Assembly: GCA_008729055.1 (NCBI GenBank)
Contig: SDUX01000002.1
Coordinates: 2,507,874 to 2,571,873, forward strand
Length of the DNA: 64,000 nt
From: Pyropia haitanensis
Taxonomy: Eukaryota > Rhodophyta > Bangiophyceae > Bangiales > Bangiaceae
Reading direction: 5' to 3'
The notes under the pieces are model-generated. The model was not told the origin of the DNA, ran no database searches, and saw only the letters and a program-made list of their open reading frames with translations. Numbering within the stretch: the stretch's first letter is position 1; each line of letters opens with the position of its first letter. This document shows positions 12,040 through 22,547 of the stretch, one piece after another. The translations under genes and the position numbers were made by a program.

Positions 12040-12132
12040 ATGCCGCCGCCCCGCCCGCCCGCGGCGGTCGCCGCGTCCAGCAGCGGCGGCCGCCCCTCTG
12101 CTGGCGGCCGCAGCGGCAGCGGCGGCCGCACG

Positions 12133-12179
<47 letters not shown>

Positions 12180-15100
12180 GGCGGCGGCGACCGCGGCGTC
12201 CGCGTCGGCGTCGGCGGTGCCACCCCCCCCACCCTTCCTGCGGCCGCCCGCCCCCCCCGCACGCCCCCTCCCCCGCCGGCGCCGCCTCCCGCTCCCGACT
12301 GCCGCGCCGTTGCGCACGCCGAGGCGCTCCGCCTCGTGCAGCGGCTCCCCCCCGACGCGGGCGGCTGGGTCGGCGCGCGGCCGCTGTCGGCACGGCCGGG
12401 GGTGGTGCGGCGGCCGTTTGCACGCGCGTGGGCCGAGGTGCGCGGCAGCACGCTGCTGTTGTACAGCGTGCCGCCGGGGGGGGTCCCCGCCGTCCTTGCC
12501 GCCGAGGCCGCCGCGGCGGCCGCCGCGGGGAAGGGGGGCGGAGCGGGTGGGGGGGGGGGGGCCGTGGCAGCAGGAGCGACGGGGGGGGGGGGTCGTCCGG
12601 GGTGTAGGCGTCGGTGGCGGCAGCGGCAGCAGCGTGGGGACCCCCGATGTGGGCTCGACGAGGACGGAGGCGGCGGCGGCCACCCCCCCCCCGCTGACTC
12701 CATCCGAGGCGGTGGTGGCGGCGACTCCCCCCCCCGCGGTGCTGCTCATCCGCCTGTCTGGCGCGCGCATCAAGGCGGAGCCGGTCAAGGCGCGGGTCAA
12801 GGTGAAGCTCCCGCCCGGCTATGCGGCCGCCCCCGGCGTGGCGGCCGTCGAGCTCCGCCTCCCCGCCGCCGCCGCGGCGGCGGCGTGGCACGCCGCGCTC
12901 GCCGAGGGCGCCAGCCGCAGCGGCGGCGGCCTGTCCGACTATGAGCTCCTCGCGCCCGTCGGGAAGGGCGCGTCGGGGCGGGTGTACCTCGCGCGCGCCC
13001 GCGGCGGCGGCGGCGGCGGCGGCGACGGCGGCGGCGGCGGCGACGGCGCCGAGGGCGGCGAGCTGGTCGCCCTCAAGGTGATGGCCAAGGCGGCGGTGTG
13101 GGAGAACGCGGACGCGGTGCGGCACGCGATGGACGAGCGGCTGGTGCTGGAGCTGGCGGCGGACCACCCGTTCATCTTGGGCCTGCGGGCGGCGTTCCAG
13201 ACGCCCACCCGGCTGGTGTTGGTGACGGAGTTTTGCGCCGCGGGCGACCTGTTTGACTTTATGCGGCTGCACGGGCGGCCGTTTGGAGAGCCGACCGTGC
13301 GGCGGCTGGTGGCGGAGATGGTGCTCGCGCTGCAGCACATCCACAGCCTGGGGGTGGTGTACGTTGGGAGGGGGCACGCGGGGGGGCGGGGGGGGGGGGG
13401 AAGGCGCTCCTGCGCAGAGCGTCACCGAGCGTCGGCTGGCCGGCGGAGATGGGCGGCAGTACGAGGTAGCGCTGCACGCAGTTCCGGTGGATGGGGCAGG
13501 GGGGAGATGGCACCCGCGAGCAGCGTGGCAGCTGCCAACTCGATGCCGCGGTGACGGGCGCAGTTTTTCAGACGCAGTCCTCTGACCGCCTCACCCTTGT
13601 GCGTGTGATCGACGTGTCGCTGTCCCTCTTCCGTTCACGGTGCACGCTGTGGATGGTTGGCCGTTTGCTTGCCTTGTTTTACCTCCCCCTGTTTCCGGAC
13701 CCCCGTGCTTTACTCGAACCGCGCAGGTACCGAGACTTGAAGCTGGAAAACGTGCTCCTCGACGCGGACGGTCACGTGCGGATTGCGGACTTTGGCCTCT
13801 CCAAGCTCCTCTCCAAGCCCTACCCGGCGGGCGGTCGGCCGTCATCACCGACGCCCGCGAGGAGTCGCAGCGGCGGCGCGGCGCCCTCATCGACGCTTTA
13901 TGGCGGCGGCACCGCGACGGGCCTGACCAACACCTTCTGCGGCACCCGCGAGATGATCGCGCCCGAGGCGCTCAGCGGCGCCGCGTACGGCCAGTCGGTA
14001 GACGTGTGGGCGCTGGGCATCCTCGCGTACGAGCTGCTCGTCGGGCGGACCCCCTTTTACAGCGCCCGCCGGGAGGAGGTGTACGCGCGCATCGAGAGCG
14101 CGCCGCTGCGCTTCCCGCGCCACCTCTCCGCCGACGTCACGGACCTCCTTCGTGGCCTCCTCGACCGCAACCCAGCGACGCGCCTCGGCATGGGCGCCGA
14201 CGGCCTCGACGCGGTGAAGCGGCACCCGTGGTTTGCGGGCGTCGACTGGGCGGGGGTGGCGGCCAAGGAGGCCCACCCGGACGGCGTCGACGTTGTCGGC
14301 ACGCTGTCGCGCGCGCGCGCGCGGCGGGGAGGGGGGGGGGAGGGCGCCGCCGGTGCCGCCGGCGGGCGAGACGCTGCCGCGGGTGGGAGCGGCGGTGGCG
14401 CTGCTGCCGCCGAGGTGGCCGCCGCGCTCGCGGCGGGGCGGCCGCCGCGGCTGCCGCCGCTGTCGGCCGCCGCCGCGCGCGAGATGGCCGAGGTGCTCGC
14501 CGAGGGCGCCGCGGGCGCCGACGGCGCCGCGTGGGCGGCGGCCGAGCCGGGCCGGTTGTGGGGAGGGTGGGGGGGGATGGCGCCCGGTCGGGGGGGGCGG
14601 GGGGTGCCACCGCGGGTGGGGGGGGGCACCCGGGGGGGGGGGGGGGGGGCTGCCCCTGGGGGTGCGGGTGGGGGGGGGGGGGGGGGTGGCAGCAAGCGCG
14701 ACCTCCTTGCGGCACTGTTGGCGGGGGGGGGGAGCCGCGTGCCAAAGGGGCACAGCGTCGCGGGCTACTCGTTTACCAACGGCAGCCGCCGGCCGGGCGG
14801 CGGCGGCCGCGGCGCGGCGGCCGCGGCGGCCGCGGCAGGCGGATCCCGCGGGGTGGCCGACGCGGCGGCCGCCGCGGCCGCGGCGGCCGCGCCGCCGCCG
14901 CCGCCGCCGTCTCCCCCGGCCGTCTCGTTGGTCGGCGCCACGGCCAGCGCGGGCGCCCGCACTGCGGCGGCGGCGGCGGCGGCACCACCGGGTGTGCCGC
15001 CGCCACCGCCGCCACCGCTGCGGCGGCCGCGGCCCGCGTCGCCCGTCGGGTCGGCGGTGACACCCTCCTCCTCCAACGCGTCATCGTCCTCGTTGGCGTC

Positions 15101-16652
15101 GGTGCGCGGGGGGGGCGAGTGGGCCGCCGCCGCCGCCGCCGCCGCCGCCGCAGGCGGCTGGGGGAGCACCACCGACGGCGGCAGCGGCGGCGGTGGCGGT
15201 GGCGGCGGCGGGCCACCCTCTGCCTCTGCCGCCACGGCGGCCGCGGCGGCCACGGCGGCGGCAGCCATCGCGGCCGCCGCGGCGGCCGCCGCGTCGGGCC
15301 GTACCGCCGTGTCGGCGGCGGCACCGCCTCGGCAAGAGCGGGGTGCCGGCGGCCGCCTGCCGCGCGCGCCCCGCGGGCTGGGCCTGCCCGGCGTGGCCGC
15401 GGGCGCTACTGCCGCGGGCCTCCGCCGCACCGCCAGCGACCACCTGCCGACGCCGCCAGGCGGGACGACCGCCGTGGCCGGCGCGGCCGCGGCGCCGCCG
15501 GCGGCCGTCCCGCCCCCGCACGCCGCGGCGCCGGCGGTGACGCGTGGCCAGCGGCAGGCCGCCGCGCGGCGGGCGCACAGCCACCATGGCGCCGGCGGCG
15601 GCCTGCCCGACGGCGGCGTGACGCTGTCGAGCGGCGGGCGTGTGACGGCCGCCGCGGCCGCCGCCGCGGCGGCGGGGCGCCCGCTGCGGCGTGTGCGGAG
15701 CAGCCGCAGTACCACGTCGGCGTCGGCGGCTGCCGCGATTGCCGCCGCCGCGCGGCTTCGGTCGACGCGGCCGGCGGTTGCGTACGAGGCGGATGACCAC
15801 CTGGGGGGGGGGGTCACGGGTGTCGGCAGGGCGCCCGCTGCCGGCCACGCCGCCACCACCCTCACCACCAGCACCGGCGCCGTCGAGTCTGCCGGTACCG
15901 GCGGTCCGCTGATGGAAGCGGCATCCACCCCCTCGTTTGCGAGCGCCCCCCCGACCTCTATTTCCGCCGCCACCGGCACCGCCGCCGCTGCCGCTGCTGG
16001 CCGCAACCGACGGCGGCCCGCGGCGGCGACCACCGCATCCTCCCCAGCCGCGTACGTGCCGTTCCGGCGCGCCGGCGTCGTCAGCTCCAACTCGCTGGTG
16101 CCCGACGATGCCGCCGCCGCCGCCGCGCCCGCCGCCCGCACCCAGACGGCCACGTCAGCGGCGGCGGCGGCAGGACCGGCCGGCGCGACGCGCCCACGGT
16201 CGCCGCCGCCGGCGCCACGGCGGCCGGCGCCACGGTCGCCACGGCCGGCGGCGGCCAAGCGGTCGGGCGGGGGGGTGCTGGGGCGGGTGGCGAGCGGCGG
16301 CGTCGGCAGCGCCGCGCGGTGGCTGTTTGGCGACCGCTCGGGCGGCCGCACGGCGGCGGCGGCGACGGCGGCGGCGTCGGCGGCGGCGGGCGCCGCCGCC
16401 ACGCCACCCTCTTCCACACCGTCGACAGCGTCGGCGCCGCCGCCGCCGGCGCGGGTGCCCTCCGCGCCGGCCTCCACCCGCGCGGGTGGCGGCGACGGCG
16501 GTGGTGGTGGTGGCGGCGGTGGTGGCAACGCGGCTGGCTGGGCGTCGGCGGCGTGGACGGGCAGCCGCGCCCGGCGGCCGCGGCCGGCGGGCGACCGCCG
16601 CCACTTCCCGCGCGTCGCGTCGGCGGGGGGTACCAGCACCGCGGCCGGTGGC

Positions 16653-16686
<34 letters not shown>

Positions 16687-16844
16687 GCCCGTTCCTAGAC
16701 GAGGCCGCGTCGTTTGGGGGGCGCTCCGCGGCGGCAACGGCGGCGGGGAGTGCGAGCAACCTGGCCGCGCGGTGGCGGCGGACGGTGGCGGGGGGTGGGA
16801 GTGGGGGGTGGGGGGGGTCGGCGCGGTCTGTGAGTAGGATGTGA
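12040..16844 (+). CDS. AGC-family Ser/Thr protein kinase with N-terminal PH-like domain and a very long low-complexity tail
   Basis: Exon 1 runs from about 12040 (ATG, MPPPRPPAAVAA) to 13358 and exon 2 from 13727 to 16844. The 368-base intron has a GTACGT donor and a CGCAG acceptor; splicing rebuilds VVYRDLKLEN exactly. A PH-like domain spans about 12363-12930. It has RRPFARAWAEVRGSTLLLYS early, VELRLP later and the terminal helix with Trp (AWHAALAEG). It is interrupted by G runs at 12549-12561 and 12581-12592, and a C run near 12222 also breaks the frame. The kinase domain starts YELLAPVGKGASGRVYLA. It has VALKVMAK (Lys), YRDLKLEN (Tyr in place of His in HRD), IADFG and an activation segment TNTFCGTREMIAPE typical of PDK1-activated AGC kinases. 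VAGYSFTN at about 14761-14784 resembles the hydrophobic motif. The order PH then AGC kinase is that of PKB/Akt. The remaining 700 or so residues are Ala/Gly/Pro-rich. Kinase call is firm; PH and start are less so. Confidence 0.85.
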
Positions 16845-17894
16845 GGGGTGGGGGATGGAGGGTTGCGGCGGGGGGGGGGTGTTGTGTGACTGGATGGGAC
16901 GGCGGGAGGTGGCGACTGGGGGTGCGATGGTGACGGGGATGGTGTGGCGGGTGCGCTGTCTATGTAGACGCCCGGAATGGACTGTGAGACGACGAGCCGC
17001 GGAGGCCGAGACGGGCGGTTTCGGGACGGCGGGCATCGTCAAGGCGGGTGGCCCACACATACAGGGGGACGCAGCCCCCCTATCCGTCAACCACACGCTC
17101 GCTTGCCACAGTAGAAGTGCACCGCAGTGCAGACTGCGGCAAGCCACGAAGCGCGGCCCGGCCGGAGGGGAGGACCTCTGCCACCGCCAGCCGCTCGCCG
17201 GCTCCGACGCACGCGGCATGGAATCAACCAAAGTACAACACAGACACACGCTCGGAGCCGCGACCGGTCGGCAGCGGGCGGCGGTCGCCGGGCACCCCGC
17301 CGGCGGCTGGCCTCCCGCCGCCCCCTCATTGCTGCCCGTCCACCCGCGGCGGCGGACCATCCGCCGCGTGGCCGGTGTCGTCGTGGCCGGCGGCGGCCAT
17401 GGCCGACGCGGGGGGCGACCGCCGCCCCGGTGGGGGGGGCGTTGGGGGGGGGAAGCCGCCGACGGGGCGGCAGGGGGGTTGCGGTTCTCGCTGGGAGCAG
17501 GGGTGCCAGGGCCACGGCATCCGCAGGGGTGCCAGGGCCACGGCATCCGCAGGGGGTCCGCTGGTTTGACTGTCTTCCGACCCGCGTTGGTTGGGGGGGC
17601 CAACGGCCGGCCGTGCTGGCGGTCCCTGCCAGCCTCTCGTGGTGGCGGGGGCAGACAAAGCGCGGAGTGCGCGTCCCTCTTCGGCGCCAGACGCGGTTCA
17701 CACACCCCCGCTTCTTGGTCTGCGGCGCCCGTCCGTGCCAGTGCGGTTTTCATGGGCGTCCTTTACTCCCTCTTTTTGACACCGCCTCGCTCGTGGCTGC
17801 GGTCATCGCGGCGCGAGAGCGCTGCCGCGTCTCGCTACACCCACTCCAAGCTCATTCCGTGGCCGCCGCGGGGTCGCCGCGCGCCACCACCTTC
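16845..17894. other. Convergent intergenic region, no gene recognised
   Basis: This lies between the stop codons of the kinase (+) and the subtilase (-), so it holds both 3' ends. Open frames exist but show no family motif. It contains a perfect 26-base tandem duplication at 17497-17548. Confidence 0.4.
17497..17548. repeat. 26-base tandem repeat, two perfect copies
   Basis: The unit begins GCAGGGGTGCCAGGG and is repeated without change at 17497-17522 and 17523-17548; the first bases of a third copy follow. It is non-coding as far as I can tell and probably a recent replication-slippage duplication. Confidence 0.85.
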
Positions 17895-19214
17895 TCACGC
17901 ACACGACGGGTCGGCCCACGCCATCGGGTAGGGCCCGACGCGCGGCGCGTGGCGGGTCAGCCGGCGGAGCACCTCTGCCCCGTGCACCCCCCCCCCCACC
18001 GGGTCCTCGGCCAGCACCAGCGCGGCGAGGCCCGCCACGTGCGCCGCCGCCGCGGACGTGCCGGTCTGCCCCATCAGCCCCCGCCGTGACGCCGCGTCGA
18101 CCGACACGACGCGCACGCCCGGCGCGGCGGCCGCCACGCACCGGCGGCCGCGGGCGGAGAAGCGGGCCAGCCGGTCCGCCTCGTCGGCAGCCACGACAGA
18201 CAGCACCCCCGCCGCGGCAGCAGGATGAAACGCGCACGCGCTAACGGGGGTGTTGCCCGCCGCAACGACCACAACGACGCCCGCCGCGGCGGTGCGGGCG
18301 GCCGCGTCGGTCCACACCCGGCCGCCGCCGGCGCGGGTGCCAAACGACGCGTTGAGGACCACCCGGGCGCCCCGCCGCCGCGCCTTGGCCGCCGCCACGT
18401 ACTCAAACGCGGACACCACGTCGACGAGGCGGCCGCCGCCGGCCGCGTCAAAGACGCGGACGCCCACCACCGTCGCGGCGGGCGCGACGCCCGTCGTCTT
18501 GCCCGCGACCGTCCCGGCCACGTGGCTGCCGTGGCCCCGCCCCTGGTGGTACTCGTCCGCCGCGGAGCGGAGCGCCGCGCCGGGCGCGACGACGCCCCGC
18601 GCGCGGCCGCCAAACTGCGCGTGCGCCGCGTGGATGCCCGTGTCGACAACGTAGACGGTGACGCCCGCGCCGCGGGCGGGGTAGCAGCGCGTGTGGGCAG
18701 AGCCGTCCAGGGGGAGTGCCGCCTGGTTGATCCGGTCCAAGCCCCACGGTACGGACTGGCGGCGCCGTGCGGCCGGCGTGTCGTGGCTGCTGTTGGCAAG
18801 GACGCCGCCCGATGACGGGACGGCCGTGACGACCTCGTCGGCCGCCGCAGACTGCACGCCTGGCAGGTGGGCGAGGCTAAACGGGCCGCCGCTGCCGCCG
18901 CCGCCCGCCGCTGGCGTAACGCCGCCGCCGCCGCCGCCGCCGCACCGCGCGGACGCCATGCGGAGCGTCGGGAAGAGCCGCACCTGGTCGCACCCCGCGG
19001 CGGTGACGGCGGCGATGAGGTCGGCCTGGCACGCGCCGCCGCAGCTGGCGTTGAGCACCATCACCTGGACGCCGCGCGTGGCGGCGCGGAGGGCGGCGTG
19101 GGCGTCACTACCGCCGGCAGCGGCGGTGGCGGCCGCGGCAGCGCCAGTGGGGATGGTCACGAGGGTGGCTGCCAAGGCGGCGCCGCCGCCGAGGAGGGCA
19201 CCCACGAGTGCCAT
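17895..19214 (-). CDS. Secreted subtilisin-like serine protease (peptidase S8, proteinase K type) with I9-like prodomain
   Basis: A 439-residue protein in one uninterrupted frame. The ATG at 19214 begins MALVGALLGGGAALAATLV, a good signal peptide. Residues about 47-132 (VQVMVLNASC through LPGVQSAAADEVVTAV) fit an inhibitor I9 propeptide. A basic site at 150-152 (ARRR) precedes VPWGLDRINQ, the usual start of mature proteinase K-type enzymes. The catalytic triad is Asp191 (VYVVDTGI), His228 (GRGHGSHVAGTVAG) and Ser387 (GQTGTSAAAAHVAG), with the oxyanion Asn321 (VVVAAGN). The usual Pro of GTSMAAPHVAG is Ala here. Cys pairs suggest an extracellular or vacuolar protein. Substrate is unknown. A minus-strand TATA box lies about 155 bases upstream, inside repeat copy 1. 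Confidence 0.93.
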   Translation of the reverse strand: MALVGALLGGGAALAATLVTIPTGAAAAATAAAGGSDAHAALRAATRGVQVMVLNASCGGACQADLIAAVTAAGCDQVRLFPTLRMASARCGGGGGGGVTPAAGGGGSGGPFSLAHLPGVQSAAADEVVTAVPSSGGVLANSSHDTPAARRRQSVPWGLDRINQAALPLDGSAHTRCYPARGAGVTVYVVDTGIHAAHAQFGGRARGVVAPGAALRSAADEYHQGRGHGSHVAGTVAGKTTGVAPAATVVGVRVFDAAGGGRLVDVVSAFEYVAAAKARRRGARVVLNASFGTRAGGGRVWTDAAARTAAAGVVVVVAAGNTPVSACAFHPAAAAGVLSVVAADEADRLARFSARGRRCVAAAAPGVRVVSVDAASRRGLMGQTGTSAAAAHVAGLAALVLAEDPVGGGVHGAEVLRRLTRHAPRVGPYPMAWADPSCA

Positions 19215-19290
19215 GGCGTGCAGGGTGGGAGATGGGCGGGTGCGCTACTGAGGGTACGGATGAAAGGCGAGCGAGGAGGGATGGCGAAGA

Positions 19291-20084
19291 AGCCTCAGAG
19301 AGCGGGTGAGTGCCTGGAGAGGAGGAAGAGCGGACGCACCCACTCGCCCGCTCCAGCCTGCCGGCCTTTATATAGCGGCCGGCCGTCCCGGGTACGGGCA
19401 GCGCCTACGCGCGGGCAGCCCCAGGCGGGGCGGCCGGCAGAGACCCTGACACCAAGGCGGCACTCGCCCATTCCCCCGCGCCTGACGAGAGGGGCGCATA
19501 TCCGACGTCCCGTTGCGGGTGGCCCCGCCGCGGGGGCTCTTGCGTGCCGCACCGCCGCGGGCGGGGCGCCGCGACGGCGGGTCCTGACGCATGCACCATC
19601 ACCCGCGCTGACGTAGGCCGAGGGGGGTGGACGCACGAGCTTCCTCGGGGCGGGGGTGCCCTCGGGGTGGGACCGCCCCGGGCGGATCTCGTTGCGTCCG
19701 TGCGCTATAAAGGTGGGGACCGACGAGGGTCCACCGTCCACTTCTGGTGGAGCGCCGGCGAGCGCGTCGGCCTTGACGTTCGACCCCCGGTCAGCAACGC
19801 GGCGTGCCTGTCCTCCCGTATTTACCAGTAATTGGCCGTCCGCAGGCGACGTTGCAGGCCACCCACACAATTCAGCGTACTGTACAGAGGTGCGTTGCCG
19901 AGGCACCACCCAAGTCGCACGTCCCGCTCACCGAAATCAATGCCCATCGCAACGCCGGTCAGCCGCAGCTGCGCGCGTGCGCCACAGGCGGTGTGGCACG
20001 GGGCGGCGCAAGGACGAAAAAAGCGGCTCCCTGGCCAGCCGGGGCGAGCGTCGGCTCCCTCTCTTCGCCGGGCCAGCACGGCGC
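19291..20084. repeat. Dispersed repeat, copy 1 (full form)
   Basis: This 794-base unit is nearly identical to 24586-25109 in two blocks: 19291 to about 19440, and about 19717 to 20084. The central 270 or so bases are absent from the other copy. Differences in the shared blocks are scattered substitutions. The minus strand carries a TATA element at 19365-19374, facing the subtilase. The private central part carries a plus-strand TATAAAGG at 19706-19713. No transposase frame or clear terminal inverted repeat was seen. It may be a non-autonomous mobile element or a segmental duplication. Confidence 0.85.
19365..19374 (-). promoter_or_regulatory. TATA box upstream of the subtilase gene
   Basis: The minus strand reads TATATAAAGG, about 150 bases before the subtilase ATG. 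The equivalent site in repeat copy 2 (24660-24669) reads TATAAAAAGG, so the element is kept although the sequence differs. That it drives transcription is inferred. Confidence 0.5.
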
Positions 20085-21171
20085 AGTGCCTGCTAAACCT
20101 TCTCAAAGAAAACCTGCTTTTTCGTTGCTTGGCCCGGCCCCCAAGCCGTTGTCAACGCGTCCGTTTTGTCAGTGTGAGTCCTGCTTTTTCTCGGTTTTTT
20201 GTGTTTTTGACATACATGGGTGCCTTTCGGTCCATCGACGGTGTGCTTCTCATACGGAAAGAAGCCCCCGCGCAGTGGTCTCTGTGGCGCCAGGGACCCT
20301 GGAGGGGTCAGAGCTGGGAACGGGGCACACTGCGGGTGGTGCCACACGCAGAGTGGAAGCGAGGCAGTCAAAAATGATGCGAGGAACGAGGTGCGCGGCA
20401 GTCAGCGTGCCAGAGCGTATCCCAGCGGTCAGTCACGTGACCATCTCCAAACAACCTCGGCGGAAAAACGAGCGGTAGGTAAACAGGAACGGAAGAAGCA
20501 GGAACGACGGGCGCTGGACAACAGCATCAGGCTACACAGACCACCCTACCTACGTACGCTCCGTAGTATTAATAAAATTGACCACTCGCTCAAGGACGGC
20601 ATAATTTAGCTGCTCGTGACTGGTGGTGGCACCGACGCATGGGACCAGAACGCAGCCACCGTCCCGTACAAAGACGGGCGTACTCGTCACAGGAACCGTC
20701 ATGGTGTGAGTACACGTCAGAGGCGCACACCCAATACCAAACACAGAACTAGGCCGCAAAGCGCTAGGTCAGCACGTGCACGCCCCCCCTCCTCACCTCG
20801 TGCAGACCGGTCAACACAACGTACACTTCCTCCTCCATGTTTTGGAGTCCCCGAGTCATGGAGCCCAGGCACACGCGGGTCCGACTACAAATAATTGCAC
20901 TGTTTCTGGAACTAAGGAGGGGAAGAAAGTAATTGACACACGCCAGCAAGGCTGCATGGCTGCAGCCGGCTGCACCCGTCACCACTCCTTCGTTTGAACG
21001 TGGCCTTCCCCGCACTCTGGGGTCGTGCTCGCTGTGCCGCCTCGGGCCTTTTTGGCTGGGGACCCTCCTCTGGTCGGGAAGTGTTGCCGACTCTGGCGGA
21101 TGCCCCCATGCGCCTTTGGCCCTGAGCGCCGTCCCGTCGCGCCAGCCATTGTCTCACGGCATCCCGGCCGG
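20085..21171. other. Intergenic, lower GC; no gene recognised
   Basis: Short frames only, with no motif or RNA gene recognised. AATAAA lies at 20571-20576. The final 70 bases could be coding if the NYN gene starts at the in-frame ATG at 21100 instead of 21172. Confidence 0.35.
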
Positions 21172-21999
21172 ATGGAGCGGGGCGTTGCGCTCTACTGGGA
21201 CTTTGAGAACATCCACCTGTCTGTGCTGCACCTGTCGGTGACGGCGCTGGTCGATGGCAAGACCAACCGCAAGCGACGCTCTTCCTGTCGTGACCGAGCC
21301 GTCAACGTGAACGCGATTATGGCGCACGTGCAGGCCCTGGGCCGTGTCGACATCAACCGCGCCTACGGCAACTTTTGTGCTGTAGGCGCGTCCTACGCTA
21401 GCGCACTGAACGAGCATGCGGTGGACCTGGTGCAGCTCTTCCCTCGTGTTGGCACTAAGAACGGGGCCGACATCCGCCTGGCGTTGGATGTGGTGGAAGA
21501 CCTGGAGCGGTTCCCGCACATCGGGACGGTGGTTCTTGTGGCCGGGGACAGCGACTTTATCGCGGTCAGCCAAAAGGTGCGGCAGCGGGGTAAGACCATC
21601 ATTGGCATAGGCACCAGGGCCGCGACGAGCCGGTATTGGGCGGCCGCTTGCCATTCGTTTGTGTTTTACGAGGAGCTGTGCTCGCCAAAGCCCGCGGTGG
21701 TGGCGGCGGCCAAGCCGCTGTCGCCCAAGGACAATGATTCGATGGAGGCGCTGCGCCACGCGGACGTCCCTCAGACGGTCGCGGGCGTGGACATGTGCGC
21801 GACTTCTGCGGCTGCCGAGTCTGGCTCGCTGGCGGTGGTGGGCGTCTCGGCTTGCGAGGGTGAGCGGGTTGCCGACCCGGCGGGTGCGCCCGGTGCGAGG
21901 GGGGCGCCGCCAAGCGCGCCGTCATGTGCTGCCGGAAGTCGAGTGGCCGCATTGGCGCCAATGGGCATCGACCCCGGGTGGCTCAACTTTCGCCCGTAG
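21172..21999 (+). CDS. NYN-domain (LabA/DUF88, PIN-like) putative ribonuclease
   Basis: 275 residues from the ATG at 21172; an in-frame ATG at 21100 would add 24. The NYN fold fills residues about 5-170. It opens with VALYWDFENIH (Asp10), continues with AYGNFCAVGASYASALNEHAVDLVQLFP, then KNGADIRLALDVVEDL (Asp100) and VVLVAGDSDF (Asp126, Asp128), and closes with ATSRYWAAACHSFVFYEEL. The acidic residues expected for metal binding are all present, so RNase activity is plausible but not proven. The C-terminal 100 residues are Ala/Gly-rich and end DPGWLNFRP. No OST-HTH domain follows. Base composition is less extreme than in neighbouring genes. There is no intron within the domain. Confidence 0.85.
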   Translation: MERGVALYWDFENIHLSVLHLSVTALVDGKTNRKRRSSCRDRAVNVNAIMAHVQALGRVDINRAYGNFCAVGASYASALNEHAVDLVQLFPRVGTKNGADIRLALDVVEDLERFPHIGTVVLVAGDSDFIAVSQKVRQRGKTIIGIGTRAATSRYWAAACHSFVFYEELCSPKPAVVAAAKPLSPKDNDSMEALRHADVPQTVAGVDMCATSAAAESGSLAVVGVSACEGERVADPAGAPGARGAPPSAPSCAAGSRVAALAPMGIDPGWLNFRP

Positions 22000-22244
22000 C
22001 AGCGGCGTGGTTGGACGCGGGCGATAGCAGCGGTTCGAACGGGCACAAGCGGCGGCGACAGCTGGCGGGCGCTGCGGTGGGGCACGCCCGCGACGACCTC
22101 CGTGGCGGCGAATAGCGGCGGTGGCGGTGGCAACGTGACGGCCTGCGCGGTCGGTCGGCCGCCCCCGGGCGGCGGTGGCTCGCAGCTGCGCCGCGGGGGT
22201 GCAGCAGCGCGCGCGGCTGGCGCACCCGCTGCCTGGTGACAGCG

Positions 22245-22547
22245 ATGCGGGCGCGGGACGTGTTTCGCGGCGCGCTCCTGCTGACGGTGGCGGCGCTGTC
22301 GCTCGGCTGTTTGCTGCTCTGCGGGTGGCTGACCGCGCGCAGGGGGAGGGGGCCGACGGAGGGGGGCGGCCGTATCCTCAACCGCCGTGGCCCATGCGGT
22401 CGACGGGAGCGGTGCGCCACTGGACGGACAGCGGGGAGCGACATCGACAGCGGGGGTGGCGGCGGTGGCACGCCGGTCATCCGAGTCGCCGCTGCCGGCG
22501 CCGGTGACGAGTGCAGGGAAGGCGCTGGGCCGTGCCACCTACTCTGA
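22245..22547 (+). CDS. Possible small single-pass membrane protein
   Basis: A 100-residue frame from the ATG at 22245. MRARDVF is followed by one strong hydrophobic helix (GALLLTVAALSLGCLLLCGWL), then a basic ARRGRG stop-transfer and a Gly-rich tail. The arrangement is a textbook type II/III topology, but the frame is short, has no family match, and lies only 245 bases after the NYN gene. It might be a downstream exon or chance. Confidence 0.3.
   Translation: MRARDVFRGALLLTVAALSLGCLLLCGWLTARRGRGPTEGGGRILNRRGPCGRRERCATGRTAGSDIDSGGGGGGTPVIRVAAAGAGDECREGAGPCHLL

Noticed and set aside
10320..12800. An 826-codon open frame on the minus strand
   Set aside because: Compositional shadow of the same C/G tract; it runs antisense to the PH-kinase start.
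9879..12944. A 1021-codon open frame on the plus strand
   Set aside because: Its 5' two thirds are only Pro/Arg/Ala/Gly from stop-poor GC-rich DNA; both strands and all frames look the same. Only its last part overlaps the real PH region.
19804..20478. Frame within repeat copy 1 that is partly conserved in copy 2
   Set aside because: It lacks an ATG (GTG start), and the similarity simply follows the DNA repeat; the frames diverge at the end of the repeat.
20540..20760. Possible tRNA or small RNA in the lower-GC intergenic
   Set aside because: No cloverleaf or conserved A/B box could be traced by eye.
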